Shown here: positions 52,490-61,432 of the stretch, one piece after another | Position numbering within the stretch: position 1 is the first letter of the stretch | Layout of the letters: every line of letters starts with the position of its first letter | From: Anaerolineales bacterium | GTDB lineage: Bacteria; Chloroflexota; Anaerolineae; Anaerolineales; Villigracilaceae | Length of the DNA stretch: 64,000 bases | Direction of reading: 5' to 3' | NCBI GenBank assembly: GCA_030583905.1 | Contig: CP129481.1 | Span: 186,001 to 250,000, forward strand | Notes under the pieces: generated by a model | Database searches by the model: none | Told to the model about the DNA's origin: nothing | What the model saw: the letters and a program-made list of their open reading frames with translations, nothing else | Translations under genes and position numbers: made by a program

Positions 52490-53548
52490 TCAGTTTCCGT
52501 CGGGAAGGATGCCAAGTTTCCGTGCTTCTTCGAACGAAATGACTTCCGGATTGCTGGATTTGTTGGCATGTTTCTGCGCCGCCTCATTCCAAAAATCATC
52601 CGCGTTGTTGACCTTTGTCTTTTGAGTGGCAGCCTGGTTCAGCAGCGCTTCCATCTCAGGTGCGGGAGTGGCGCTGGCAAGTTTATCGGTCTGTCTTTTG
52701 GGAGCAGGCTTCGACTGGGCAATGGCGGCATTCAGTTCCCCGGTCACACCCATGGATTTGAGCGCCTTTTCTATCTGATCCCGCAGGGCAAGCAGCCCGG
52801 CAACAGACTCGAGTATCCGCGCTTCCGTGGCAAGCCCATTCCCAGCCACAAGTAAGGCATACAACGGAGTAACCGGAATGAACAGAAGATCATGATCCCC
52901 GCCGCTGAACACATGGTAGGAATCCAGCGTCTCCTGATGGTTATGACGCGCCACTTTGAGACTTGCGCTGTGGATCGCCATCAAGGTCGAGATGAGCGAA
53001 ACCTCCATGCTTGAATCGCGGAAGGCTCCCGTACGCGCCTGTACCAGTCCGCGCTCATTGATGAGAAAAACCGCATCGGCTTGGATATCCTGCCGGAAGT
53101 TGGCGAGCAGGTCGGAGAGGCGGGTGTGGCGTTCCTCCACCATGCCGCCCGTTTTTTCCGTGGGGAAGATGGTTTGCACGAGTCCCAATCCGCGCTCCAC
53201 GGCGTCCAGAAAATCTGCCATGGAGATGGGTTTATCGAAAATGGCGAGCGCGCCGGCATTCAGCATTTCGTCGCGCATTTTTTTGTCGGTCATGCCGGTG
53301 ATGAAGATGACCTTCACTTCCGGGTGGCGCGCGCGGACCTTGTGCATCAGTTCCACGCCGCTCATGCCGGGGAGTTTGTAGTCTGTCACAAGCAGGTCGA
53401 TCCGATGGCGGATGGACTCCAGTAATGCCTCCTCCCCCGAAGGAGCCTCGAAGATCGTCAACTTCTCGTTCTTGAGCGTGTCCAGGGTGGAGTGCAGGAG
53501 ACGTAAAATATCGCGGTGATCATCAACAACCAGAATATTGCGATCCAT
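52490..53548 (-). CDS. Response regulator with a roadblock/LC7-like domain
   Basis: A 352-residue protein. Receiver domain: ILVVDDHRDILRLLHS, phospho-acceptor Asp in IDLLVTDYKLPGMSG and Lys in ALAIFDKPISMADF. Residues about 150-260 (AVFLINERGLVQARTGAFRD and FIPVTPLYALLVAGNG) resemble a Roadblock/LC7 fold, which in bacteria often regulates Ras-like GTPases such as MglA. The C-terminus is Ala/Lys-rich and flexible. No GTPase gene is adjacent. A minus-strand TATAAT is present 44 bases upstream. Confidence 0.75.
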   Translation of the reverse strand: MDRNILVVDDHRDILRLLHSTLDTLKNEKLTIFEAPSGEEALLESIRHRIDLLVTDYKLPGMSGVELMHKVRARHPEVKVIFITGMTDKKMRDEMLNAGALAIFDKPISMADFLDAVERGLGLVQTIFPTEKTGGMVEERHTRLSDLLANFRQDIQADAVFLINERGLVQARTGAFRDSSMEVSLISTLMAIHSASLKVARHNHQETLDSYHVFSGGDHDLLFIPVTPLYALLVAGNGLATEARILESVAGLLALRDQIEKALKSMGVTGELNAAIAQSKPAPKRQTDKLASATPAPEMEALLNQAATQKTKVNNADDFWNEAAQKHANKSSNPEVISFEEARKLGILPDGN

Positions 53549-53622
53549 AAAAATAAGCCTGTCATACCTTTTTATAAAAATCTATAGATGCATTATAGCA
53601 AAATATGCGACCCGAAAAACAA

Positions 53623-55545
53623 TCACTTTTGACAGGTGTCACCGACAGCAATCGCTTCCATATTCCAGAGGGGATTGGCAGTCGGATCAAGGTCAAAATG
53701 GCAGACATCCGGGCGGGCGGCGGCGATCCGCAGACGGTAAAACAGCGGGATTGCCGGAAGTTCATCTGCAAGGATGATCTGTGTTTGACGATACGAATTG
53801 AGATATGCCTGCTCATCCCGCAGGGAGGATCGCGCAGCAAGGCAGGCGGAATCGTACTCGTCATTGCGAAAGCCCGTTACATTCACGCCGATCCATGAGT
53901 TTTCGCTGGAAGGGATCTCCATGCTGGTAAACCAATTGCAGGGAGGTTCGATCGCATTCACGCCAAGACCGTATTGGGCAAGTTCAAAGTCGCGCCCAAA
54001 CAGAACACCTTCGGGACCGGGCGCATAAAGATCGCTCTGCGATACATATTGCACGACAAGCCCAACACCGCATTCAGCAAGCGAATCCCTGATGATCTCC
54101 ACCACCTGCCTACGCTGGGTGGATGCCGCGGTGTAATACGTCAGTTGAAGTTCGGTATTGAACGGCACGTTGCGGACGTTCACAGCGCGGCGCGGCGTGG
54201 ACGGATCGTCATCTGAATCACGCCAGCCTGCCTGTTCGAGAAGTGAAACACCCGCATCAGGATCGTGGGGAATCGGCTCAATATTCGAATCGAAAACCGG
54301 ATGTCCGGGCGGAACATACGTCGTTGGGACGGTGGTCAACCCATACAGCACATTTTGAACAACCGATTGCCGGTCGAGACAATAGGCGATTCCCTGACGG
54401 GTGTATTGGTCAGCAAAAAGATTTGGGCGGTCTCTTGCAGCGTCAAAGCCGTCATCGTAGGAGGCGGGCACAAGACCAAGTCCCAGCCATTCAATGCTCA
54501 TGCCATTGGCGTGGAAGATCTGCGCCTGCTCGGATGACTGCATTTCCTGCAACAAGCCCACGTGATTATCCAGATTGATGGATGGGTCGAGAATGTCGCA
54601 GCGACCTGCGATCAATTCACTCAGAGCCAGGTCCGGGTCCGGGGTGAAGCGGAAGGAGAGCATGTCAATTTTTGGGTAGCCATCCATCGCCCGGAAGTAG
54701 TACGGGTTCTTTGTCAATGTGATGCGATCCCCCGGCACCCATTCCTCGATCATGAAAGGACCCCAGCCCGCCGGCACGCGGGAGGCGATATCCACAGACG
54801 CCAGTTCATCCGCCGAGAACTGGCTCCACAAGTGGCGTGGAGCGGGAGCCCAGAAATTCGTGAAATAGGTCGGGTCGATAAAACCGGGAACGCCCCACCA
54901 TTGCAGGGTTTGCGCGTCGGCGATCTCGTACACTTCGGTGCGCTCGATCAGATAGGAATTCACGTCCGTCTCCGATTGGATCTCGAATGAGTAGATCGAG
55001 TCCTCGGCGGTGAGCAAAGCGCCGTCCGACCATGCCAGATCGGGCCGCAAATGGAAATTGACGATCATCTGATCCATCTCAAGCGGTGTTGTGCCATCAT
55101 ACGTAATGACACAATCATCCTCACGACATTCGGCGGGACGCACCTGCATCCCTGCCGCCAACGAGACGAGGTTCCCGTCCGCATCCACGATCTGATCTCC
55201 AACTTGCACCTGCGTCCTGACAATTTGCGCCTCGCCGTTCTCCAATGAAGGCAGTTGTGCGAGTATGACCGGCTGATATTCATAACTGACCGCGTCAATC
55301 GGTCCATTGTAGACGGCTGCCAGGACCGTCCGCGCGGCGGCATTCAGTTCACCGAATGGGTAGAGGCTGTTCGGTTCCTGCCCCAGACACACCGTCAGTG
55401 AACTCAACCCTGGGGGAGGCGGAGTGCGCGTTGGCAAGGGGGTAGAAGACGCAACTGCGGGTGTCGACATCGGAGTTTGCGCAGGCAGGCAACCACCAAG
55501 GATAACCACAGTGATAAGCAATAGTGGGAGGATGCTTTTTTTCAT
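53623..55545 (-). CDS. Oligopeptide ABC transporter substrate-binding lipoprotein
   Basis: A 640-residue lipoprotein: MKKSILPLLLITVVILGGC with the lipobox Cys at residue 19, a Thr/Pro linker, then the SBP_bac_5 fold with LTVCLGQEPNSLYPFGELN, the WSDGALLTAEDSIYSFEI segment and RQGIAYCLDRQSVVQNVLYG. It binds peptides or other large solutes outside the membrane. It follows the ATPase pair at 55.7-57.7 kb in orientation but is separated from it by a terminator and has its own TATAAT (55609-55614, minus strand), so it may be transcribed independently. Start follows AGGAAC. Confidence 0.85.
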   Translation of the reverse strand: MKKSILPLLLITVVILGGCLPAQTPMSTPAVASSTPLPTRTPPPPGLSSLTVCLGQEPNSLYPFGELNAAARTVLAAVYNGPIDAVSYEYQPVILAQLPSLENGEAQIVRTQVQVGDQIVDADGNLVSLAAGMQVRPAECREDDCVITYDGTTPLEMDQMIVNFHLRPDLAWSDGALLTAEDSIYSFEIQSETDVNSYLIERTEVYEIADAQTLQWWGVPGFIDPTYFTNFWAPAPRHLWSQFSADELASVDIASRVPAGWGPFMIEEWVPGDRITLTKNPYYFRAMDGYPKIDMLSFRFTPDPDLALSELIAGRCDILDPSINLDNHVGLLQEMQSSEQAQIFHANGMSIEWLGLGLVPASYDDGFDAARDRPNLFADQYTRQGIAYCLDRQSVVQNVLYGLTTVPTTYVPPGHPVFDSNIEPIPHDPDAGVSLLEQAGWRDSDDDPSTPRRAVNVRNVPFNTELQLTYYTAASTQRRQVVEIIRDSLAECGVGLVVQYVSQSDLYAPGPEGVLFGRDFELAQYGLGVNAIEPPCNWFTSMEIPSSENSWIGVNVTGFRNDEYDSACLAARSSLRDEQAYLNSYRQTQIILADELPAIPLFYRLRIAAARPDVCHFDLDPTANPLWNMEAIAVGDTCQK

Positions 55546-55620
55546 AAGTTCCTGTCAGGACGAATGCTTTATTACGGACGAGCAACGAGAAAATGGAACG
55601 CAGGGATAATTATAACGGTG

Positions 55621-55657
55621 AAAAACAAAAGAGACCGCCTGCACATCGCGGTCTCTT
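55621..55657 (-). terminator. Terminator after the ATPase gene pair
   Basis: Ten-base stem AAGAGACCGC/GCGGTCTCTT with a nine-base loop, followed in the minus direction by TTTTGTTTTT. Confidence 0.88.
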
Positions 55658-55674
55658 GAGCATATCATTTTTTT

Positions 55675-56670
55675 CTATTCTGCAAGCCAGCAAGCCACCC
55701 AGTGACCGGGGCGGATTTCCTTGAACGCCGGCTCCTCCTGCGAACACTTATCCACTGCGATGGGACAGCGCGTATGAAAGCGGCAGCCCTTGGGCGGGTT
55801 GAGCGGGCTGGGCACATCGCCTTTGAGGATGGTGCGCTCCCGCTTAAAATCCGGGTGAGGCTTGGGAATGGCAGAGAGGAGAGCCCGCGTGTATGGGTGA
55901 AGCGGTTCCCGGTATAACGATTCGCGGTCAGTAAGCTCCACCATTTTGCCCAAATACATCACGGCAACGCGGTCGGAAATATGCTCCACGACACTGAGGT
56001 TGTGCGCAATGAAAAGGTAGGTAAGTCCAAATTCGCCCTGCAGATCCTTGAGAATGTTCAAGACCTGCGATTGAATGGATACATCCAGCGCGGATACCGG
56101 TTCATCGCAGACGATAAATTTCGGGTTGAGAGCCAGGGCGCGGGCGATGCCGATGCGCTGGCGCTGTCCGCCGGAAAATTCGTGCGGATAGCGGCGGGCA
56201 TGGTATTCCTCCAAGCCAACCTTCTTGAGCATATTAAGAGCGATCTCCCAGCGTTCCTTGGGCCTGCCGATCCTATGGATATGCAAGCCTTCCATCACCG
56301 CTTCGCCGATCGGTATGCGTGGATTGAGGGATGCGTAGGGGTCTTGAAAGATGATCTGCATATCGCGGCGCAGGGGCTTGAGTTCCCGATTGCTCATCTT
56401 AAGGATGTTCCGCCCATCGAAGGAAATCTCGCCCGCAGTCGGTTCCACCAGGCGCAGGACGGCACGCCCGATCGTGGTCTTCCCGCAGCCTGATTCGCCC
56501 ACCATGCCCAGCGTCTCACCGCGCTTCACCGAAAAACTGACCTTGTCCACCGCCTGCACCCAGGCAGATATACGCTGCAATATCCCCGAACGAACGGGGA
56601 AATGCTTTGTAAGATTATTTACCACCAATAAATCCGGGCTTCCCTGAGTTGAGCTGGTTGTAGTATTCAT
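55675..56670 (-). CDS. Oligopeptide ABC transporter ATP-binding protein (OppF/DppF type)
   Basis: A 331-residue ATPase. Walker [21 protein letters not shown], signature [15 protein letters not shown], Walker [17 protein letters not shown], and switch His in [12 protein letters not shown]. The C-terminal Cys segment ([14 protein letters not shown]) is the usual oligopeptide-transporter tail. It pairs with the OppD-type gene 15 bases upstream. Confidence 0.92.
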   Translation of the reverse strand: MNTTTSSTQGSPDLLVVNNLTKHFPVRSGILQRISAWVQAVDKVSFSVKRGETLGMVGESGCGKTTIGRAVLRLVEPTAGEISFDGRNILKMSNRELKPLRRDMQIIFQDPYASLNPRIPIGEAVMEGLHIHRIGRPKERWEIALNMLKKVGLEEYHARRYPHEFSGGQRQRIGIARALALNPKFIVCDEPVSALDVSIQSQVLNILKDLQGEFGLTYLFIAHNLSVVEHISDRVAVMYLGKMVELTDRESLYREPLHPYTRALLSAIPKPHPDFKRERTILKGDVPSPLNPPKGCRFHTRCPIAVDKCSQEEPAFKEIRPGHWVACWLAE

Positions 56671-56685
56671 TTGGCAATCGTCTCT

Positions 56686-57714
56686 TTATTTAAGATTTTT
56701 TCCAGATTTCAATGGGGCAGTATGCCCGCCTGCATCCTGATACAGCCAGCAGCGGACATGATGTCCTTCCGCAATTTCAGCCAGGTCGGGACTTTTATCA
56801 ACACAGATCGAAAGGTTGTGTTCAATGCGTGCCTTGCAGCGCGGGGCAAACCGACAGCCGGAGGGAGGATCGATCAAATTCGGGACGGAGCCGGGAATTA
56901 CCTCCAGCCGCTCGCGGAGTTCACCCAAGACCGGGATGGAGCCGATCAAGCCCTGAGTGTAGGGATGAAGCGGCCTGTCAAACAGTGATGTGACAGGAGA
57001 TTGTTCGACGATCTCGCCCGCGTACATGACCGCCACGCGGTCTGCCATCTCAGCGATCACACCGAGGTCGTGGGTGATGAGGATCATGGCGGAACCAAGT
57101 TGTTTTTTCATGTCGCGCATCAAGTCGAGGATCTGCGCCTGAATGGTCACGTCGAGTGCGGTGGTCGGTTCGTCTGCGATCAGCAGGTCGGGGACGCAGG
57201 CAAGCGCCATCGCGATCATCACGCGCTGAGCCATGCCTCCAGAAAGTTCATGGGGAAACGCATCTGCCCGTTGATCCGGCTCTGGGATGCCGACCAGTTT
57301 CAGTAATTCAACTGCACGGTTTCTGCCCGCTTCCCTGCCAAAATCCTGATGAATGTTCAGGACTTCCGAGATCTGATCGCCTGCGCGGAAAACGGGGTTG
57401 AGCGACGATTGCGGCTGCTGGAAGATCATGGAGATGCGGTTTCCGCGCACCTGCATCATTTCTTCTTCCGCCACTTTGACAAGGTCCTTGCCATCGAAAA
57501 GGATCTGTCCATCCACGATCCTGCCGGGCTGGCTGATCAACCGCATGATGGAAAGAGACGTGACACTTTTTCCACAACCGGATTCGCCCACAATGCCAAG
57601 CACTTCGCCGGGATAGACGCGAAAATCCACGCCATCCACCGCATGGACAACGCCGTCCTCAGTGAAAAAGTGTGTCTTGAGATTCTTTACCTCGAGCAAG
57701 GGTTGTTGGGTCAT
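56686..57714 (-). CDS. Oligopeptide ABC transporter ATP-binding protein (OppD/DppD type)
   Basis: A 342-residue ATPase. Walker [21 protein letters not shown], signature ELSGGMAQRVMIAMAL, Walker B DLLIADEPTTALDVTIQ, switch LITHDLGVIAEMADR, and a C-terminal CRFAPRCKARIEH Cys tail. Q-loop: ISMIFQQPQSSLNPVFR. It forms the nucleotide-binding pair with the OppF-type protein downstream. No permease genes accompany this pair; the only permeases nearby belong to the gene set at 60-62.6 kb, on the other side of a terminator. Confidence 0.92.
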   Translation of the reverse strand: MTQQPLLEVKNLKTHFFTEDGVVHAVDGVDFRVYPGEVLGIVGESGCGKSVTSLSIMRLISQPGRIVDGQILFDGKDLVKVAEEEMMQVRGNRISMIFQQPQSSLNPVFRAGDQISEVLNIHQDFGREAGRNRAVELLKLVGIPEPDQRADAFPHELSGGMAQRVMIAMALACVPDLLIADEPTTALDVTIQAQILDLMRDMKKQLGSAMILITHDLGVIAEMADRVAVMYAGEIVEQSPVTSLFDRPLHPYTQGLIGSIPVLGELRERLEVIPGSVPNLIDPPSGCRFAPRCKARIEHNLSICVDKSPDLAEIAEGHHVRCWLYQDAGGHTAPLKSGKNLK

Positions 57715-57795
57715 CAGTTGGTCGCCTTTATTGGTAAGGATTAGGGTAGGTTATAAAAAAACGTAACCTTCGCCATTCGATGAAGCAGAATAATA

Positions 57796-57842
57796 ATAAA
57801 CAATCCCTGCACATGTTTTGCAGAAACGGCAGGGATTGTGTT
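57796..57842 (-). terminator. Terminator after the 68-residue membrane protein gene
   Basis: CAATCCCTGC/GCAGGGATTG stem with a long loop, followed in the minus direction by TTTATTATTATT. It separates the 58-64 kb operon from the 55.7-57.7 kb ATPase pair. Confidence 0.85.
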
Positions 57843-57860
57843 GTAAGCAACGAGCAGTTG

Positions 57861-58067
57861 TTACGGGCGGTTCTTATCGCGATTGTACATTGCCGCCCCG
57901 ATGATCCCGATGAAAAGACCGCCTGCCGACAAGACGTACGAAAGGAAGTTCAGGAAGAATGTCGACTCGATCACACCGGTCACGATCAGGAACGGGATGA
58001 CAACACCCAAAACAAGCATAACAAGGGCAATGATCAGCAAGTTCCTAGGGTGTGTCAAATTTCTCAT
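57861..58067 (-). CDS. 68-residue two-span membrane protein
   Basis: A small protein: NLLIIALVMLVLGVVIPFLI and SYVLSAGGLFIGIIGAAMYN are two hydrophobic segments with a short basic tail (NRDKNRP). Its ATG overlaps the stop of the upstream ATPase gene (ATGA), so it is translated as part of the transporter operon. Role unknown; it could be a small accessory subunit. A terminator follows. Confidence 0.65.
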   Translation of the reverse strand: MRNLTHPRNLLIIALVMLVLGVVIPFLIVTGVIESTFFLNFLSYVLSAGGLFIGIIGAAMYNRDKNRP

Positions 58068-59095
58068 TTATACAACCAGCAAGCAACCAGATGCCCGGGT
58101 TCGGGTTCAAAATCCGGTGGTTCCTCCACTTCGCAAAGCCCTTGAATGGCTTTGGAACAGCGCGGGTGGAAATGGCAGCCTTTGGGCGGGTTCACCAAGC
58201 TTGGCGGTTCACCAGGAGGCAGTTCGCGGTAGGTCTCGGCATTATCCGCATCCGGGTCGGATGTGGCGGCGAGAAGCGCATGGGTATACGGGTGCAATGG
58301 ATTGTGCAAAAGCTGGTTCACATTTGCCTTTTCCACCAACTGACCCGCGTACATGACGAAAATACGCTCTGAGAAATAACTGACGGTGGCAAGGTCGTGG
58401 GTGATGTAGATCACCGAAAGGTTGTGGGATTTTTGCAGACCGCGCAGGAGCTTGAGAATTTCCACGCGAACGGATGCATCCAGCATGGAAACCGGCTCGT
58501 CCGCAACGAGGAGTTTGGGCTCCATGATCATGGCTCGGGCGATCACGATGCGCTGCTGCTGTCCGCCGCTCAACATGTGCGGGAATTTGGGTAGGAAGTC
58601 ATCCTGTGGGGTCATTTTGACTTCTTCCAACGCCTTGCGGATGCGGCGCTCACGCTCCGCCTTGTCCTTGACGCCGTTGATAATCAAAGGTTCCTCGAGA
58701 ATACGCATGATGGACATGAAGGGCGGCAATGCCCCGTAGGGGTCCTGTTGCACGTAGCCCACACTGGAGTGATACCAGCGCATGGCTGAACGGCTGAAAT
58801 TTTCCATCTTATTTCCGTCAAAGGTGATATTGCCTTCGGTGGGTTTATTCAAGCCCAAAATGGTTTTCATCAGGCTCGATTTTCCACAACCACTTTCACC
58901 TACGACAGCAATCGCCTCCCCGCGCGCCAAGTCAAAGTTCACGCCGTCGACAGCACGCACATAACCGGCATGTCCAAAACCAAAACGGCGCAACTCGAAC
59001 CAGACCCGCAGTCCTCGAATCTCAAGCAGGTTATCTTTCTCATTCGCATCAGCCACGCGTTCGGCGGCTGCTGTTTTCGTGTTCACTTCACTCAT
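58064..59095 (-). CDS. Oligopeptide ABC transporter ATP-binding protein
   Basis: A 343-residue ATPase. Walker [21 protein letters not shown], signature MLSGGQQQRIVIARAM, Walker B LLVADEPVSMLDASVRV, switch YITHDLATVSYFS, C-terminal CHFHPRCSKAIQGLC. It carries a hydrophilic N-terminal extension. It follows the other ATPase gene by 19 bases in the operon. Confidence 0.92.
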   Translation of the reverse strand: MSEVNTKTAAAERVADANEKDNLLEIRGLRVWFELRRFGFGHAGYVRAVDGVNFDLARGEAIAVVGESGCGKSSLMKTILGLNKPTEGNITFDGNKMENFSRSAMRWYHSSVGYVQQDPYGALPPFMSIMRILEEPLIINGVKDKAERERRIRKALEEVKMTPQDDFLPKFPHMLSGGQQQRIVIARAMIMEPKLLVADEPVSMLDASVRVEILKLLRGLQKSHNLSVIYITHDLATVSYFSERIFVMYAGQLVEKANVNQLLHNPLHPYTHALLAATSDPDADNAETYRELPPGEPPSLVNPPKGCHFHPRCSKAIQGLCEVEEPPDFEPEPGHLVACWLYK

Positions 59096-59114
59096 GCCAT
59101 GCTCCTAAGTTGAT

Positions 59115-60077
59115 CTATGCATACAACCAGCATCTGACTTTGCGGCCGTCTTTTTCAATGGTCGGCGGATCTTCCGTGCATTTTTCAAAGCGTTTCGGGC
59201 AGCGTTCGGCAAACCTACAACCGATCGGGAGGTTCAGCAAACTCGGCGGCTGCCCAACAATGAATTCCGGATCCTTCTCCTGCCTCAGGCGGGGGACGCT
59301 AGCCATCAACTTTTGGGAGTAGGGATGCAGGGGCTGTTCGAAGAAACGCCTGGCATCGCTGACTTCCACGATCTGCCCGGCGTACATGACTGCAACATCA
59401 TCCGCCAGTTCACTCGACGTGGCAATGTCATGAGTGATCAGCACGAAACTGGTGCCGAGCATCTTTTTGATGCGCTTCAGCACGTTGAATATATTTGCCT
59501 GGGTCAACACATCCAATGCGGAGGTGGGCTCATCAAGAATAATGAGGTTGGGGGATGTCACCAAAGCCATGGCAATCGCCACACGCTGGCGCATCCCGCC
59601 GCTCAACTCGAACGGGTAGCGGTCGATGAAATCAGAAGGGACGCCCACATGCTGGAACATTTTGAGCGCCGATTGAAGCGCTTCCTGCTTGCTCAAGCCG
59701 AGGTGGATCATCGCAGGCTCTGCAACCTGCTCGCCGACGCGAATGACCGGATTGAGGGCGTTCATGGCTGCCTGCGGCACAATTGACATGGCAACCCAGC
59801 GGACATTCTGCCGGTATTCCTCATCCGAAAGTTTCATAACATCGTCGTCTTCGAAGAGGATGGAACCGTCGTATGTTTCCACATTGCGGGGCAACAGACG
59901 CAGGATGGCTTTCGCCAGGGAACTTTTCCCACAACCAGATTCGCCCAGGATCACAACCGCACGGTTGTAGTCCAAGTCAAAGTCAACACCATCTACTGCC
60001 TGAACCGGTCCTTTCTCCGTACGAAAGTGAAGCCGCAAATTTTTAACACGAAGTAAGTTCTTTTCCTTTGAAGTCAT
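59115..60077 (-). CDS. Oligopeptide ABC transporter ATP-binding protein
   Basis: A 320-residue ATPase of the OppD/DppD group. Walker A VILGESGCGKSSLAKAILRL, signature ELSGGMRQRVAIAMAL, Walker B NLIILDEPTSALDVLTQ, switch LITHDIATSSELADD, and the Cys-rich C-terminus CRFAERCPKRFEKC. Its ATG shares one base with the permease stop (TAATG), so the genes are coupled. Confidence 0.92.
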   Translation of the reverse strand: MTSKEKNLLRVKNLRLHFRTEKGPVQAVDGVDFDLDYNRAVVILGESGCGKSSLAKAILRLLPRNVETYDGSILFEDDDVMKLSDEEYRQNVRWVAMSIVPQAAMNALNPVIRVGEQVAEPAMIHLGLSKQEALQSALKMFQHVGVPSDFIDRYPFELSGGMRQRVAIAMALVTSPNLIILDEPTSALDVLTQANIFNVLKRIKKMLGTSFVLITHDIATSSELADDVAVMYAGQIVEVSDARRFFEQPLHPYSQKLMASVPRLRQEKDPEFIVGQPPSLLNLPIGCRFAERCPKRFEKCTEDPPTIEKDGRKVRCWLYA

Positions 60078-61432
60078 TATTGCCCTCGTAAGCGTGGATT
60101 AAAGACACGGTCAAGCGCAAAGCCCAACATGGAAAATGCGAGTCCAGTAATCATCAGTAAAACGGCAGGCTGGATCACCCAGTAGTAATGCCCTTGATAT
60201 AAGGCGCCATTGCTTTGGGCGTCGTTGATGATCTTGCCCCAGGTCGGCAGGACGGGATCACCCAAGCCAAGAACCGCCAGAGAAGCCTCCAGGAACACAA
60301 AGGTCGGGATCAAGACAACAAGCTGCGGCAACAAAAGAGGCACGATGCGGGGGACCAGGTAGCGAATGATGATACGCCAGTCGCTCGCGCCGTAGGATTG
60401 GGCAGCTTCGATGTACGGTGATTCGCGGGTTTGGAGGAATATCGCGCGGTATGTGAGGATCGCACCGCCAAAAATACTCAACAGGATGGTGACCCCCAGC
60501 ATTAACCAAATACTGCGGGAATAGAAGGTGCCGACCATGATGAGGATGGACAGGAAGGGCAAAACCAGGTTGACATTTGTAATGCGTTGAATAAGAGTAT
60601 CCACCCATCCGCCATACCAGGTTCCGATACCGGCAATGATCATCGTCGTCAAAGATGTGCCCAAGGCTGCCAGCAGACCGAACGCCAGCGCGATCGGCGT
60701 TCCCCACAATAGGGCGACCGTCAAATCGCGGCGCAGATGATCCGTCCCGGCAATGCCGTGTACCTTTCCGTACATGACAACTTTGACATCAAAATCAGAA
60801 TCTTCCTCAAATGCGACACCGTCAACACGCAAGTGGTAGGTTCCGGGAGCAGCTATGGGAACCGGCGTCTCCACAGTGAGGTCCATGAACAAGCCTTCCT
60901 GGGGGTTGAGTCCGCCGAGCCTGCGCTTCAGGCGGTCATCCTGCGACGCGTAGTATCCCTGAGAAGGCTTGAGTGAAAAATTGCCCAGATTGACTTCCGT
61001 ACCATCCGGCTTAACCCAGGTCAAGCCGACAAAGGGGGATTTTTCAGCATACTTTGATGTGAACAGCAAAACGATCTCCTGCGGGAAACCGTCGTAAGAA
61101 TAATCAAATGTAAAATCGATGGAAATGCTCTTACCCGACGAAATGGTTTCCACAGTTTTGTTCGACCGTTCATCATCCGCATCCCGGCTGTTCAGAACGA
61201 TGGTGGCGGGCAGATCCACACTGCGGAACAGGTTGGTCCATACAGGGGGAGCCAAACGCGGGTTATCCTCCCATACCCCCACGCCGCCGCGCCACAATCG
61301 AATTGCCTCGCTATACGGCATCGAGATGGGAGCATAAATCGAAATACCAACCAATATGGCAATGATCAACAAACCAGCAACAGCAGACGGGTATCGAGTG
61401 ATCTCCCGTAATGATCTGGAAATCATATTCAT
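60077..61432 (-). CDS. DppC-type ABC permease with a large inserted domain
   Basis: A 451-residue permease, about 150 residues longer than usual DppC proteins. The first membrane segment (SAVAGLLIIAILVGISIYA) is followed by some 170 non-membrane residues (for example DYSYDGFPQEIVLLFTSKYA and TYHLRVDGVAFEEDSDFDVK) in a beta-rich pattern that would face the outside. Then the standard core: GTDHLRRDLTVALLWGTPIA, the EAA-like IEAAQSYGASDWRIIIRYLV and several spans. The insert may bind ligand or the solute-binding protein. It overlaps the upstream permease gene (ATGA). Confidence 0.85.
   Translation of the reverse strand: MNMISRSLREITRYPSAVAGLLIIAILVGISIYAPISMPYSEAIRLWRGGVGVWEDNPRLAPPVWTNLFRSVDLPATIVLNSRDADDERSNKTVETISSGKSISIDFTFDYSYDGFPQEIVLLFTSKYAEKSPFVGLTWVKPDGTEVNLGNFSLKPSQGYYASQDDRLKRRLGGLNPQEGLFMDLTVETPVPIAAPGTYHLRVDGVAFEEDSDFDVKVVMYGKVHGIAGTDHLRRDLTVALLWGTPIALAFGLLAALGTSLTTMIIAGIGTWYGGWVDTLIQRITNVNLVLPFLSILIMVGTFYSRSIWLMLGVTILLSIFGGAILTYRAIFLQTRESPYIEAAQSYGASDWRIIIRYLVPRIVPLLLPQLVVLIPTFVFLEASLAVLGLGDPVLPTWGKIINDAQSNGALYQGHYYWVIQPAVLLMITGLAFSMLGFALDRVFNPRLRGQ

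Noticed and set aside
53859..53871. GTCATTGCGA within the binding-protein gene, resembling the palindromic element
   Set aside because: No complementary arm follows and the protein reads through as normal solute-binding sequence (NDEYDSACL), so it is coincidence.
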